The notes: generated by a model from the sequence alone, not told the origin. DNA of 64,000 bases from Firmicutes bacterium ADurb.Bin182 (GCA_002070205.1 MWCU01000087.1:1-64000), one strand, 5' to 3'. Shown: positions 51,182 through 60,762, counted from the stretch's first letter. Program-made: numbers and translations.

Positions 51182-52285
51182 ATGAAAAATTATCTCGATA
51201 ACCGCATGATCTCTGGGCGGCAGCTTGTAGCCTTTATGATAATATTCATGCTCGGAAGCAGCGTGGTTATTGGCGTCAGCATAGAAGCAGCCCAGGATTC
51301 GTGGCTCACTTTCCTTGCAGCAGTCATCATATCCGTTCCCGTAGTTTTGATGTACGCAAGGATCGCCAAACTGTTTCCTCAAAAGGGACTGTACGATTTT
51401 TTAGAGCTTGTTTTCGGGAAAATCATAGGGAAAATCCTCACGGTCTTTTACGTTACGTATGCGCTGCAGCTAGGCGGAATGGTTGTTCGCGACTTTTCCG
51501 AATTCGCGCAGATAACGTCGCTGACTTCGACGCCTCAAATTTATCTGATGCTTATAATGATGAGCGCCGTAACTTATCTTGTTTTAACGGGCATTGAGAA
51601 CATGGGCAGAAGCGTCATGTTTCCGCTTATACTCGTAATCGCGAGTATAATTATAACCTTATTGCTCTCCTTCGGCCAGTTAAAACTCGATAATTTCCTT
51701 CCGGTATTTGATCAGAGCTTAAATGAATACACCCAGGGCACGTTCAATATCGTATCCTGGCCGATTGCCGAAACGGTTTTGATATTGCCTATGTTCGACG
51801 CGATTAAAAAAAAGGATAGTCCGTATAAAATCTATCTTTTGGGACTCTTCCTCGGTTCGTCTATTCTGTTGATAATCATTCTGAGGAATATAGGCGCTCT
51901 TGGTCCTCATCTCATGCAGGACTCTTTGTTTCCTTCATACAGAACGGCGAGGCTGCTGCAGGCCGGCGACATATTCGAAAGATTTGAAGCTATAGTATCC
52001 TATAACTTCATATTTACCGGCATAGGAAAGATCGCCGTATGCCTTTATGCCGCTTCAAAAGGGATCGCGAAGCTTTTCGGATTGTCGAGTCACAGGCAGA
52101 TAATCATTCCCACAAGCCTTTTGATAATCGCCCTCGGTCCTGTCGTATTCAAAGATCCCCTGGAGATTATAGAAGTTTACAACGTGACGCCTTATTTCTT
52201 TTTGCCCGTGCAAATTATCATACCTGCCGCGCTTTGGATCGGTTCGGAAATAAAAATGCGGAAGCGCAACAGAAGGGTCGCCTGA
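51182..52285 (+). CDS. GerB family germinant receptor, B subunit (permease-like)
   Basis: 367 residues. GerAB/ArcD/ProY-type amino-acid/polyamine permease fold with ten hydrophobic segments. Visible: ISGRQLVAFMIIFMLGSSVVIG, VVLMYARIAKLFPQKGL, FYVTYALQLGGMVVRDFSEF, LPMFDAIKKKD. Membrane receptor subunit with possible germinant-binding role. Last gene of the operon. Confidence 0.92.
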   Translation: MKNYLDNRMISGRQLVAFMIIFMLGSSVVIGVSIEAAQDSWLTFLAAVIISVPVVLMYARIAKLFPQKGLYDFLELVFGKIIGKILTVFYVTYALQLGGMVVRDFSEFAQITSLTSTPQIYLMLIMMSAVTYLVLTGIENMGRSVMFPLILVIASIIITLLLSFGQLKLDNFLPVFDQSLNEYTQGTFNIVSWPIAETVLILPMFDAIKKKDSPYKIYLLGLFLGSSILLIIILRNIGALGPHLMQDSLFPSYRTARLLQAGDIFERFEAIVSYNFIFTGIGKIAVCLYAASKGIAKLFGLSSHRQIIIPTSLLIIALGPVVFKDPLEIIEVYNVTPYFFLPVQIIIPAALWIGSEIKMRKRNRRVA

Positions 52286-52306
52286 AAAAACGACCGGGCG
52301 TTTTTT
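52285..52306 (+). terminator. Weak terminator after the germination operon
   Basis: AAAAAACG, 6-base loop, CGTTTTTT; A/U-rich stem with only two G-C pairs at its top. Overlaps the stop of the B subunit. Confidence 0.45.
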
Positions 52307-52372
52307 CGGCGCCTATGAAGTTGAAAGGGACGGAATAGCCTATAAAGCGCTTCCGCCCCTTTTCCATCTTAA

Positions 52373-55300
52373 TTATCCATTGACCCTTTCAACACCCAAT
52401 GTGACCGTTTCGCCGTTTATATCCCATTCCTTTTTAAAACCTCCGGCAGAACCTGCAACGATTCTGTCCGCAAGCGTGTCGCCCGCAATATCCTCAAAGT
52501 ATTTTTCAAATATTGCCTTGAGCCGCTCGTTGCCCTCATGGCTTAAAAGGATATGATCAACCACCTCAAATCCCGCCTCCTTGCGCATGGTCTGGACCTT
52601 GGATACTATCTCGCGCACAAACCCTTCCTCTATGAGTTCGGGAGTAAGCTTAATGTCAAGCACTACCGAGAGCGAATGCTCGGAAACAGAGATAAAGCCC
52701 TCCTTTTGCTGAGTTTCGACAAGCACGTCATCCTTATCGAGAGCGACGGGCATTCCGTCTATTTCGAACTGGTATTTTTCACCCGACGCGTGCGTTTCAA
52801 CGACCTTGTCGCCGATGCCCTCCCCTTGCAGATGCGCGTTTATCTTCGGCAGCAGCTTTCCGTATCTCGGGCCGAGAGTCTTGAGCTGAGGTTTTACCTT
52901 ATATGAAATATAACACGAGGCGTCGGACACGAATTTAACGCTCTTGACGTTAAGCTCCTCGGCTATTATGGAAACGTAGTTGTCAGGAAGTTCTTCCGAC
53001 TGCACGAACATGCACGCGACGGGCTGCCTGTTTTTGATATTGGCGGCATTCCTTGCGCTTCTGCCTAAAACCACGATATCGAGCACCCTTCCCATGTTAT
53101 CTTCCATTTGGGTGTCGATAAAGGACTCGTCTCCGGCCGGATACCCGCAAAGATGAACGCTTTCAGGCGCTTTGTCATTCACCGTTCGCACCAGATTCTG
53201 ATACATCTGTTCCGCCATGAAAGGCGTGAACGGCGCCAAAAGGCGGCAGAGGTTTTCAAGAACGGTATACAGCGTCATATAAGCCGCTTCCTTATCCGCG
53301 GTCATTTCCTTCCCCCAGTACCGCTCGCGGCACCTTCTCACATACCAGTTGGACAGTTCGTCCGCGAAATCCTGCAATGTTCTTCCTGCCTCGGTGATTC
53401 GAAGCGCATCAAGGCAAGCATCCACTTCTCGGACTACGGTATTGAGCCTTGACAGCACCCACCTGTCCATAGCGGACAGATTTTCCTTCCTTAGCTCATG
53501 CTTCATCGGGTCGAACTTGTCGATATCGGCATACAAAATATAGAAGGCATATGTGTTCCAAAGCGTTCCCATGAACTTCCTTTGGGATTCGGAGACAGCA
53601 TCGTCATAAAAACGGCTTGGAAGCCATGGCATAGAGCCGGTATAGAAATACCATCTCACCGCGTCTGCACCCTGCTTTTCCAATACATGCCAGGGATCCA
53701 CAACATTGTGAAGATGCTTGCTCATTTTACGCCCTTCCTTGTCCTGCACATGGCCGAGCACTATGCAGTTGAGGAACGCCGGCTCATCGAACAGGCAGGT
53801 CGATATCGCAAGCAGAGTATAGAACCAGCCGCGCGTTTGATCCACAGCCTCGCTGATAAAATCAGCGGGATAACGCCGTTTGAATTTTTCAACGTTTTCA
53901 AACGGATAATGCCACTGGGCGAAAGGCATTGAGCCGCTGTCAAACCAGCAGTCTATGACCTCGGGCTCCCTTTTCATCGTGCCGCCGCACTTGGGGCAAA
54001 TGACCTCGACTTTATCGATATACGGCTTATGCAATTCAAGCTTGTCGGGAATATTTTTACCCATCGAGCGAAGTTCCGCTATGCTTCCGATAACGTGCAC
54101 TTCGCCGCAATCCGCGCATACCCATACCGGCAGCGGCGTTCCCCAATACCGCTCGCGGGATACGCCCCAATCGATAACGGTTTCAAGGAAATTCCCCATC
54201 CTTCCTTCCTTGATGGTTTCAGGTATCCAATTAACCTTTCGGTTGAATTCGATAAGCTTATCCTTGACGGCCGTCATTTTTATGAACCAGCTTTCGCGGG
54301 CGTAATAGATGAGCGAAGTATCGCAGCGCCAGCAAAACGGATAGTTATGCTCAAAATCCAGCGTATAAAAAAGACGTCCGCTCCTTTTCAAGTCTTCAAG
54401 TATGAGTTTGTCGGCATCCTTAACAAACGCCCCGTCCCAGGGCGTTCCTCCCGTCATAAGCCCCCGGGAATCAACAAGCTGGACAAACGGAAGATCCCAG
54501 CTGCGGCCCACCCTCGCGTCGTCCTCGCCGAACGCCGGCGCGATATGAACGATGCCCGTTCCGTCTTCAAGAGTTACATAAGCGTCGCTGACGACCCGCC
54601 ATCCCTTTTTGCCTTTATGATCGACGGGAAAATCAAACAGCGGCTCATATTCCGTACCTTCGAGATCGGAACCCGGAAAAGTCTCCAGGATACGCGCATC
54701 CTCACTCAAAACAACGGGAACAAGCGCTTTTGCCAATATCAGGATTTCGCCGTTATACAGCGCTTTTACGTACTCCTCTTTCGCATTGACGCACAGCGCA
54801 ACGTTGGAGGGAAGCGTCCAGGGAGTTGTCGTCCATGCGAGCAGCGCCGTATTATCCTGTCCCTTAACGGGGAAGCGAACAATGCAGGAAGTTTCCTTAA
54901 CGTCCTTATATCCCTGCGACACCTCATGCGAGGACAGCGCGGTACCGCATCTCGGACAATAAGGAACTATTTTATAGCCCTTATACAGCAGCCCCTTCTC
55001 ATGGATGGTTTTTAACGCCCACCATACGGATTCGATATAATTATTGTCGTAGGTAATATACGGATCATCCATATCCGCCCAAAAGCCCACCCTGTCCGAC
55101 ATTCTTTCCCACTCGCCCTTATACTTCCAAACGGACTTTTTGCAGTCATGAATAAACGGATCGACGCCGTATCTCTCGATTTGTTCTTTACCGTCCAAAC
55201 CGAGCTGCCTTTCCACCTCCAGTTCGACAGGGAGCCCGTGCGTATCCCAGCCCGCTTTCCTTAAGACGTCAAAACCCTTCATTGTCTTGTAGCGGGGTAT

Positions 55301-55501
55301 AATATCCTTGAAGCAGCGCGTCAGTATATGCCCGATATGCGGCTTTCCGTTCGCCGTAGGAGGGCCGTCGTAAAACGTATAAGCCGGCCTTCCCTTGCTC
55401 TGCTCGATGCTTTTCTCAAATATTTTGTTTTGTTTCCAAAACTCAAGCGTTTCCTTCTCGCGGGACACAAAATCCAGCGATACGTCTACTTTTTTATACA
55501 C
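52373..55501 (-). CDS. ileS: Isoleucine--tRNA ligase
   Basis: 1042 residues. Class I aminoacyl-tRNA synthetase: GKPHIGHILT (HIGH, 55-58), CP1 editing domain (LAWTTTPWTLPSNVALCV, GTGIVHIAPAFGEDD), KMSKH (592-596, with His in place of the usual Ser) and the anticodon-binding helices. Length, the CP1 insert and the His in KMSKH fit the type-2 (eukaryote-like) IleRS often seen in Clostridia, a subgroup linked with mupirocin tolerance in other species. Start GTG at 55501, no other well-placed start. Controlled by the T-box leader upstream. Confidence 0.95.
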   Translation of the reverse strand: MYKKVDVSLDFVSREKETLEFWKQNKIFEKSIEQSKGRPAYTFYDGPPTANGKPHIGHILTRCFKDIIPRYKTMKGFDVLRKAGWDTHGLPVELEVERQLGLDGKEQIERYGVDPFIHDCKKSVWKYKGEWERMSDRVGFWADMDDPYITYDNNYIESVWWALKTIHEKGLLYKGYKIVPYCPRCGTALSSHEVSQGYKDVKETSCIVRFPVKGQDNTALLAWTTTPWTLPSNVALCVNAKEEYVKALYNGEILILAKALVPVVLSEDARILETFPGSDLEGTEYEPLFDFPVDHKGKKGWRVVSDAYVTLEDGTGIVHIAPAFGEDDARVGRSWDLPFVQLVDSRGLMTGGTPWDGAFVKDADKLILEDLKRSGRLFYTLDFEHNYPFCWRCDTSLIYYARESWFIKMTAVKDKLIEFNRKVNWIPETIKEGRMGNFLETVIDWGVSRERYWGTPLPVWVCADCGEVHVIGSIAELRSMGKNIPDKLELHKPYIDKVEVICPKCGGTMKREPEVIDCWFDSGSMPFAQWHYPFENVEKFKRRYPADFISEAVDQTRGWFYTLLAISTCLFDEPAFLNCIVLGHVQDKEGRKMSKHLHNVVDPWHVLEKQGADAVRWYFYTGSMPWLPSRFYDDAVSESQRKFMGTLWNTYAFYILYADIDKFDPMKHELRKENLSAMDRWVLSRLNTVVREVDACLDALRITEAGRTLQDFADELSNWYVRRCRERYWGKEMTADKEAAYMTLYTVLENLCRLLAPFTPFMAEQMYQNLVRTVNDKAPESVHLCGYPAGDESFIDTQMEDNMGRVLDIVVLGRSARNAANIKNRQPVACMFVQSEELPDNYVSIIAEELNVKSVKFVSDASCYISYKVKPQLKTLGPRYGKLLPKINAHLQGEGIGDKVVETHASGEKYQFEIDGMPVALDKDDVLVETQQKEGFISVSEHSLSVVLDIKLTPELIEEGFVREIVSKVQTMRKEAGFEVVDHILLSHEGNERLKAIFEKYFEDIAGDTLADRIVAGSAGGFKKEWDINGETVTLGVERVNG

Positions 55502-55530
55502 TCAAATATCACCTGACCTTCTGTAATTAT

Positions 55531-55567
55531 AAAAAAACGCTTTTCATCCTGACAGGACGAAAAGCGT
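55531..55567 (-). terminator. T-box-controlled terminator
   Basis: Reverse strand ACGCTTTTCGTCCT, 3-base loop, AGGATGAAAAGCGT followed by TTTTTTT; 14-bp stem with one G-U pair. Just downstream of the T-box antiterminator sequence, about 30 bases before ileS. Confidence 0.92.
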
Positions 55568-55782
55568 CAACTTCCGCGGTACCACCTGATTTGCCGGATA
55601 AGTCCGGCCGCTCATGCTGCCCTGTAACGTTCGGCATACGGCTCCGCTTAATTGTCTCCGTTCGGCGGGAGCGGCTCATGGGGGATCCGGAAGCACCCGT
55701 TTCCGCCGCGCTTGCACCTTTCCGCGGCTCGCTGAGGTCCGATAGTACTTAGGCTGTCCCAATCATCGCGATTTTAATATTA
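55531..55782 (-). ncRNA. T-box leader (isoleucine) of ileS
   Basis: Reverse strand contains AGGTGGTACCGCG (55575-55587), the T-box consensus that pairs with the free CCA end of uncharged tRNA, followed by the terminator. A Stem I region lies further upstream with the codon ATC (55684-55686), placed before CCCCATGAGC in the way specifier codons precede CTCCxGAGC in known T-boxes; ATC matches the ileS gene. Uncharged tRNA-Ile would stabilise the antiterminator and turn expression on. Boundaries are approximate. Confidence 0.9.
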
Positions 55783-55788
55783 CGCAAC

Positions 55789-55817
55789 ATTATATCGATT
55801 ATTTACCGTTTTGTAAA
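55789..55817 (-). promoter_or_regulatory. SigA promoter for ileS
   Basis: Reverse strand TTTACA (55812-55817), 17-base spacer, TATAAT (55789-55794), just ahead of the T-box leader. Confidence 0.78.
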
Positions 55818-55898
55818 GCAAAAACCTTTCAAAACGAGCGTAGTGTTCCATAATATGACCCCGACCGCTCAGCCGGTATAAAATTCAGCGGGATATTT

Positions 55899-57053
55899 TC
55901 AGCTGGCTTTCCCGGCTTTATAAGCGCTTTGAACCATAGCCTGATGGCGCGGGCATTCCCTGCTGGTCTCATGTACCTTTGAATGATACAAATGCACGCA
56001 AAAATGTCCGTCAAAGTTATTGCTCTTTGTGGGGTTTGCCATATGAGGCATGCAGTGCATGCTTGCCGCAACTGTTTTACCGCCGTATGTGACCCAAATG
56101 GCTCTGCGGTTCCAAGACCATTTGCCCCCCGCTATGCGTTTCATTATTGCCGTATCCGAAGCGCTTGCGGGTTCGCTGTCCGCATGATACCATCCGCCGA
56201 AGCGCCTCGCTCTGAAGCTCAGCCCGGTTTTCACATCCGTAATCGTAAAATACGCGCCTTTCGCCAGCCATTCGGCTCCTCCCTTAAACCAATCCAGCAA
56301 TACGACCGATCCCTTAAGCCTCATAAAGTTCGCATTTTCCTTTTGAACCTTGTTAGCGGGATCATACAGGGCGGAAAGCGTTTCAGCTCCGGCGACGCCG
56401 TCCGCGCTCGCAAGAGAGCATGCCTTCTGGAATTCCTCAACGGCTTTTCGCGTTTTGGCTCCGAATACGCCCGTCACATCATTCCTTGTTAAGAACCCGC
56501 GGTCGTTGAGTTCCGTTTGCAGGCGCTTTACTTCCTGACCTTCCATGCCGACTTTGAGCATGTTTACCGCGGCTGTGGAAGCCTTGGTCATTATAAGGTA
56601 TGTCCTGTGCACATACCCCACATAGTCGTTTGTGACCACAAAATACCAGTCGCCGACCATCTGCTTCACCTTGACGCCCTGCCCGCCTTTTAATTCGGTT
56701 ACAACATAGGACGTCAGCGACGGACCGCCTCTGAGCTTAACGCCGTCCTCCAGAACATATGCGGCCCGGGTTCCGGTAGAATTGACAAATATCAAATCCT
56801 GCCTTACATAACCGACAAGTCCGCCGTACAAAACGCGATACCAGCCGTTTTCCTCTCCCAGCACCTCCACCTCGGTATTGATGGGAATGGCTGCAAGCGA
56901 AGCGGAGCCCTTGTCCGCCTTTTCTCTCAAATTGACGGAATCGCCGGTGATCTGCCCGAACTCACGGTCCGCCGCGAGCGAGACTGAGCCCGCTAGAGTC
57001 AAAATAGCTAAAAATATCGTAATAGCGGCTTTAAAAAACTTCTTTTTATTCAT
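55899..57053 (-). CDS. Exported SH3/peptidoglycan-binding protein with His/Cys C-terminal domain
   Basis: 384 residues, start ATG at 57053 after GGAGGTTGAAGT. Signal peptide MNKKKFFKAAITIFLAILTLAGSVSLA-A. Two bacterial SH3 domains (about 33-90 and 97-155: DSVNLREKADKGSAS, WYRVLYGGLVGYVRQDLI; VKLRGGPSLTSYVV, WYFVVTNDYVGYVHRTYL), a PG_binding_1 domain (about 166-230: VKRLQTELNDRGFL, VEEFQK), and an unrecognised C-terminal domain (about 250-384) with FTITDVKTGLS, GGWYHADSE (His290), PHMANPTK (His337), FDGHFCVH (Asp348, His350, Cys352), HSKVH and CPRH. The domain is shared with the protein at 4.3 kb. Exported, probably to the spore or wall. Overlaps the UDG gene end by 8 bases. Confidence 0.88.
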   Translation of the reverse strand: MNKKKFFKAAITIFLAILTLAGSVSLAADREFGQITGDSVNLREKADKGSASLAAIPINTEVEVLGEENGWYRVLYGGLVGYVRQDLIFVNSTGTRAAYVLEDGVKLRGGPSLTSYVVTELKGGQGVKVKQMVGDWYFVVTNDYVGYVHRTYLIMTKASTAAVNMLKVGMEGQEVKRLQTELNDRGFLTRNDVTGVFGAKTRKAVEEFQKACSLASADGVAGAETLSALYDPANKVQKENANFMRLKGSVVLLDWFKGGAEWLAKGAYFTITDVKTGLSFRARRFGGWYHADSEPASASDTAIMKRIAGGKWSWNRRAIWVTYGGKTVAASMHCMPHMANPTKSNNFDGHFCVHLYHSKVHETSRECPRHQAMVQSAYKAGKAS

Positions 57054-57681
57054 ACTTCAACCTCCCGCTGATTAGTCCGTCCGCGGCCGTTTTTAACGCA
57101 TGCGCGTCCGTTTCCATAACCCGCCCGAGAGAGCGGTTATAGATAACGCTGGCCGGATGATATAGGGGAAACAGCATACGCTTCCTGCCGCCCAAAGAAA
57201 CAGAAAAAAGTTTTCCGTGCGTTTCTCCCACGGTCCGTTTTTTTTCGCCCGCAAGAGTCAATACGCTAAGCAGCGGGACGTTCCCCAACGTGGCTATCAC
57301 AAGCGGTTTCACGATGCAAATCTCCGCCAGGAGAAGCTCCATTGATATCGCTATCTCATCCGCGGTCGGCGTACGGTTTGAACACCCTTTCTGCTTGCGC
57401 AGCACCGGACGATATTTGACGGCATTAGTAATATAGGCGCAGGATCTTTCAATCCCCGCGGATTTGAGCAAAGCGTCAAGCTGCATGCCCGCTTTGCCTA
57501 CAAACGGCTTTCCCAGGCGGGTCTCCTCCGCTCCCGGGGCTTCTCCTATAAACATGAACTGAGGATTAGGAGGCCCTTGCCCGAATACGGGCCGCAAATA
57601 CTCGCCCGGAGGCATATCGGTTTTGGCAAGCTCCTGCAATCTGAGCCGTTCTTTTGCATATAAAGTGAAAAGGGGGTCCAT
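57046..57681 (-). CDS. Uracil-DNA glycosylase family 4-like protein lacking Fe-S cysteines
   Basis: 211 residues. UDG fold of family 4/5: FIGEAPGAEETRLGKPFVGKAG (motif 1), NAVKYRP, LVIATLGNVPLLSVLTLAG (motif 2), and HPASVIYNRS with the catalytic-type His (HPAS, 175-178). The usual [4Fe-4S] cysteines (a CxxC in the N-terminus, one in KCRPP, one four residues after the next Glu) are not there: the N-terminus has none before Cys81, KCRPP is KYRPV, and the last is absent. Probably cluster-free, or inactive. Confidence 0.82.
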   Translation of the reverse strand: MDPLFTLYAKERLRLQELAKTDMPPGEYLRPVFGQGPPNPQFMFIGEAPGAEETRLGKPFVGKAGMQLDALLKSAGIERSCAYITNAVKYRPVLRKQKGCSNRTPTADEIAISMELLLAEICIVKPLVIATLGNVPLLSVLTLAGEKKRTVGETHGKLFSVSLGGRKRMLFPLYHPASVIYNRSLGRVMETDAHALKTAADGLISGRLKYE

Positions 57682-57696
57682 ATTTCCTCCGTACTA

Positions 57697-60600
57697 TTAT
57701 CCGAAGCTAAAACCGTCCGTAGGGCCCGGAGAAGGCAAAGGTGAAACATCCGGCGTTTCAGTCGGGTAGGGATCCTGATGCGCGGCAACCACAGCGTTAT
57801 ATGCGCTTGTCAGCTGCGAAGCGGCCGACGAGATGCTTGACGCATTGCCGACGATTATCTCATATTCCAAATTGTTTATCGCTGCATTCAATGAGGACGT
57901 TTCAGACCAGGTTAGGCCTGGCGTGCTATTCATATACGCTTTTACGATGCGGATGAGTTCCTCCGCCTCGCTTATCAACCCGACCGCGGTACCGAACAGG
58001 TCCGAAGCATATGACCAGTTGAATCCGTGGAGGGTGCAAAAACCTGAAGGATCATAGTTTCCGCCGCGGTATTGTTCTATAGGAATATCCGTGAATACAG
58101 CGTTGGATATCGCGTCCTTCAAAACGGAGCGTTCAAATTCAATATACGGTGAATCCGAACTTATAAGCACCACGCTTTTTTGTTCTATTTTGAACTCGGG
58201 GCAGTTCGTTGACGCCTGCTGACCGGATTCGCCGCAAACGCTTACAACAACATGCATGTCGCAGCTTGCGGTCGGCGCGTATTCCTCAACAAACCAATCG
58301 GTTACCGGGGTATGGCCCGATGAATCAAGTTCACAAGCGTCCGTTGCCAGAAGACCCGATACGGAACAAACGCGGCGCTTTACAAGGCCGATATTGCCGG
58401 GCGATTCGTCGATTATGGGCGCGTTTGCAAGTCCTTCGTGGATCTTTTCCATAAACGCCTTCCATAAAGGAGCCGCGTATCTTCCGCCGGTCGATTCTCT
58501 TTTCAGCTTGGGAGTATAGTCATCGTGCCCTATCCACAGAGCAGCCGTGTAATAAGGCGTCATCCCCGCAAAATAGACGCTGCTGTAGTCCGAATTTGTA
58601 CCCGTCTTTCCCGCCACGGTCATTCCGTCGATTCTGGCCTCGGTCCCGGTCCCGCTTTTTACGGCGTCCATCAGCATATCTACAAGCAAATATGCGGTCG
58701 ACTTCTTGAATACCTGCCTGTTTTTTCTGATTTTCGCGGAATCAAGTATCACGTTTCCTTCGGCGTCCAGGACTTTCGTGAACGAGAACGGTTCCTTGTA
58801 CTCACCTCCCGACGCGATGGCTCCGTATGCCGCAGCCGCTTCTATGGGCGTAAAACCGGAAGTGCCAAGCGCAAGTCCGGGCCCGTCCATGTTTATCCGC
58901 GAGGGATCAACGCCGAGATTTACTAGGTATTCTTTTGAAACCTCAGGCGTAACATATTCAAACAATGTGCGGGCGGCAACGACATTCAGCGAAGATACTA
59001 CCCCTCTTCGAACGGTTACGGGGCCTATCCACCTCTCGCTGCCTATGCTTGGATAACCTTTTCCGCCGTAACCTTCGATCTCGCCCTCCATATTATGGAT
59101 GATCGTGGCCGGTGAAACGCCGAGATCCAGCGCGGGACCGTAGACCGCAAGAGGTTTTATGGATGAGCCTATGGGCATGTCGCTCTGATAGGCTCTGTTA
59201 AGTTCTTTTTTGCGGGTAGGCGTATCTCTTCCGCCGACTACGGCCCGAAGCTCGCCCGTATGGTAGTCAAAAACGACAGCGCTTGCCTGCGGCTGTACGA
59301 TCTCCTGGACGGATCCGTCCGCGTTGGTGGTTATTTTCAAACTGAAAGCGGGGTCCGCAAGCGCGGGATACTGTTCCCATGCGGATAGGGTTTCCTGAAC
59401 GATATGCTGGATTTTAGGGTCGACCGTAGTATAGATCCGGTAACCGCCGGTGCTCAGTTCATTTTCAAGCTGCGCCCTGTTCGCGATTGTATCAAGCATT
59501 CCCCTTTGCAAGAGCAGGTGGTCGATTACGTCGCGTATAGCGTATTCCACAAAATAGGGCATATCGTACATTTGCTTCTGTGCGGAAACCTCAAGGATTT
59601 TCACCTCTTCCGCCAAAGCCGCGTTGAGCTGTTCTTTTGTTATGAAACCGGCCTCATACATGTCCCTCAGGACTTTATCGGTCCTTTCGTCCGTAGATGT
59701 CATGTCTTTGCGTTTATACATATTCGTCCGGGGATTATATGTGTAGGGCTTGTTTATAAGCCCCGCAAGCATAGCGCATTCCCTGACTGTCAATTCGTCA
59801 AGCGCTTTGCCGAAATAATCCTGCGATGCGGTTTTTACCCCGTAGTTGGATTCACCGAGATATACGTCGTTCAAATAAGCTTCTAAAATAATATCCTTGT
59901 CCGTCATCCGCTCCAATTCAAGAGCAAGGTAAGCCTCCTGGATCTTGCGCTTATAAGTCTGCTCGGAGGTCAGTATTTTGTTCTTAATAAGCTGCTGCGT
60001 GATCGTGCTCCCTCCGTGGGCATACGAATTGCGCAGAGTGTTTATTACCGCGGAAAACAAACGTTTGTAATCCAGTCCCTCATGCTTGTAAAATCGAACA
60101 TCCTCAACCGCTATCACGGCGTTTTTGAGCATATCCGGGATATCCTCGATATCCGCCCAGTCCCTGTATTCAAGATTCGCAAAAGACGTTATCAAATCCC
60201 CGTTCTTGTCGTAAATAAACGAGGTCCGGTCTGATTTGGTTAGTTTGGCGGTGTCAAGGCTGGGTGTAGTCTCAACATAAGCCCTGGCAATGCCGAGCCC
60301 GGCTCCGAGGCCCGCGCACCCGATGAGAAGAATGATTATTATCAGAAACTTTACTGAGGTAAACAATACGGCCAAAGGAAAAGGCCTTAAGGCAACCCGC
60401 TCGACAAACAGAGGTTCCGGAACAAACGGCTCGTCTTCATCCTCCAAATTAAGCTTGAGCCCGCTTTTTGTATCGGCTTTTTTGATTTCATCCGAGTTGA
60501 AAAGTTTAGTATGGTCCGAACTGCCGGCCTTTTCCGGAGCGACGCGATGCACCCTTGCCGTGTCCGCCGGCAGCTCCGGCTCGTTATTATCCTCAATATC

Positions 60601-60762
60601 CGATGGATAATGATCCGTTTCTTCTTCCGGTTTTCTCCGGGATCTTTTCACAGAACCCGTCAAGCGTTCCCATACCGCTTTTAAGCGGAACGCGAACTTT
60701 CTCATCCCGTTTCTTACGGCACAAAGACTGCCTTGGACCCATTTTTTTATCCGATCCGGCAT
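57697..60762 (-). CDS. Penicillin-binding protein 1A (bifunctional GT51 plus transpeptidase)
   Basis: 1021 residues from ATG at 60762 (AAAGGG eight bases upstream; ATG at 60768 and TTG at 60804 are alternatives). Cytosolic acidic N-terminus (about 120 residues), one membrane helix (AVLFTSVKFLIIIILLIGC), GT51 glycosyltransferase with VIAVEDVRFYKHEGLDYK (catalytic Glu), GGSTITQQLIKN, and transpeptidase motifs: IGSSIKP (SxxK), SSLN, VAGKTGTNSDYSS (KTG). After the KTG box comes a Cys-rich segment (six Cys between VKRRVCS and GFCTLHG) and a final helical repeat region. Cotranscribed with the UDG and exported protein downstream. Confidence 0.93.
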   Translation of the reverse strand: MPDRIKKWVQGSLCAVRNGMRKFAFRLKAVWERLTGSVKRSRRKPEEETDHYPSDIEDNNEPELPADTARVHRVAPEKAGSSDHTKLFNSDEIKKADTKSGLKLNLEDEDEPFVPEPLFVERVALRPFPLAVLFTSVKFLIIIILLIGCAGLGAGLGIARAYVETTPSLDTAKLTKSDRTSFIYDKNGDLITSFANLEYRDWADIEDIPDMLKNAVIAVEDVRFYKHEGLDYKRLFSAVINTLRNSYAHGGSTITQQLIKNKILTSEQTYKRKIQEAYLALELERMTDKDIILEAYLNDVYLGESNYGVKTASQDYFGKALDELTVRECAMLAGLINKPYTYNPRTNMYKRKDMTSTDERTDKVLRDMYEAGFITKEQLNAALAEEVKILEVSAQKQMYDMPYFVEYAIRDVIDHLLLQRGMLDTIANRAQLENELSTGGYRIYTTVDPKIQHIVQETLSAWEQYPALADPAFSLKITTNADGSVQEIVQPQASAVVFDYHTGELRAVVGGRDTPTRKKELNRAYQSDMPIGSSIKPLAVYGPALDLGVSPATIIHNMEGEIEGYGGKGYPSIGSERWIGPVTVRRGVVSSLNVVAARTLFEYVTPEVSKEYLVNLGVDPSRINMDGPGLALGTSGFTPIEAAAAYGAIASGGEYKEPFSFTKVLDAEGNVILDSAKIRKNRQVFKKSTAYLLVDMLMDAVKSGTGTEARIDGMTVAGKTGTNSDYSSVYFAGMTPYYTAALWIGHDDYTPKLKRESTGGRYAAPLWKAFMEKIHEGLANAPIIDESPGNIGLVKRRVCSVSGLLATDACELDSSGHTPVTDWFVEEYAPTASCDMHVVVSVCGESGQQASTNCPEFKIEQKSVVLISSDSPYIEFERSVLKDAISNAVFTDIPIEQYRGGNYDPSGFCTLHGFNWSYASDLFGTAVGLISEAEELIRIVKAYMNSTPGLTWSETSSLNAAINNLEYEIIVGNASSISSAASQLTSAYNAVVAAHQDPYPTETPDVSPLPSPGPTDGFSFG

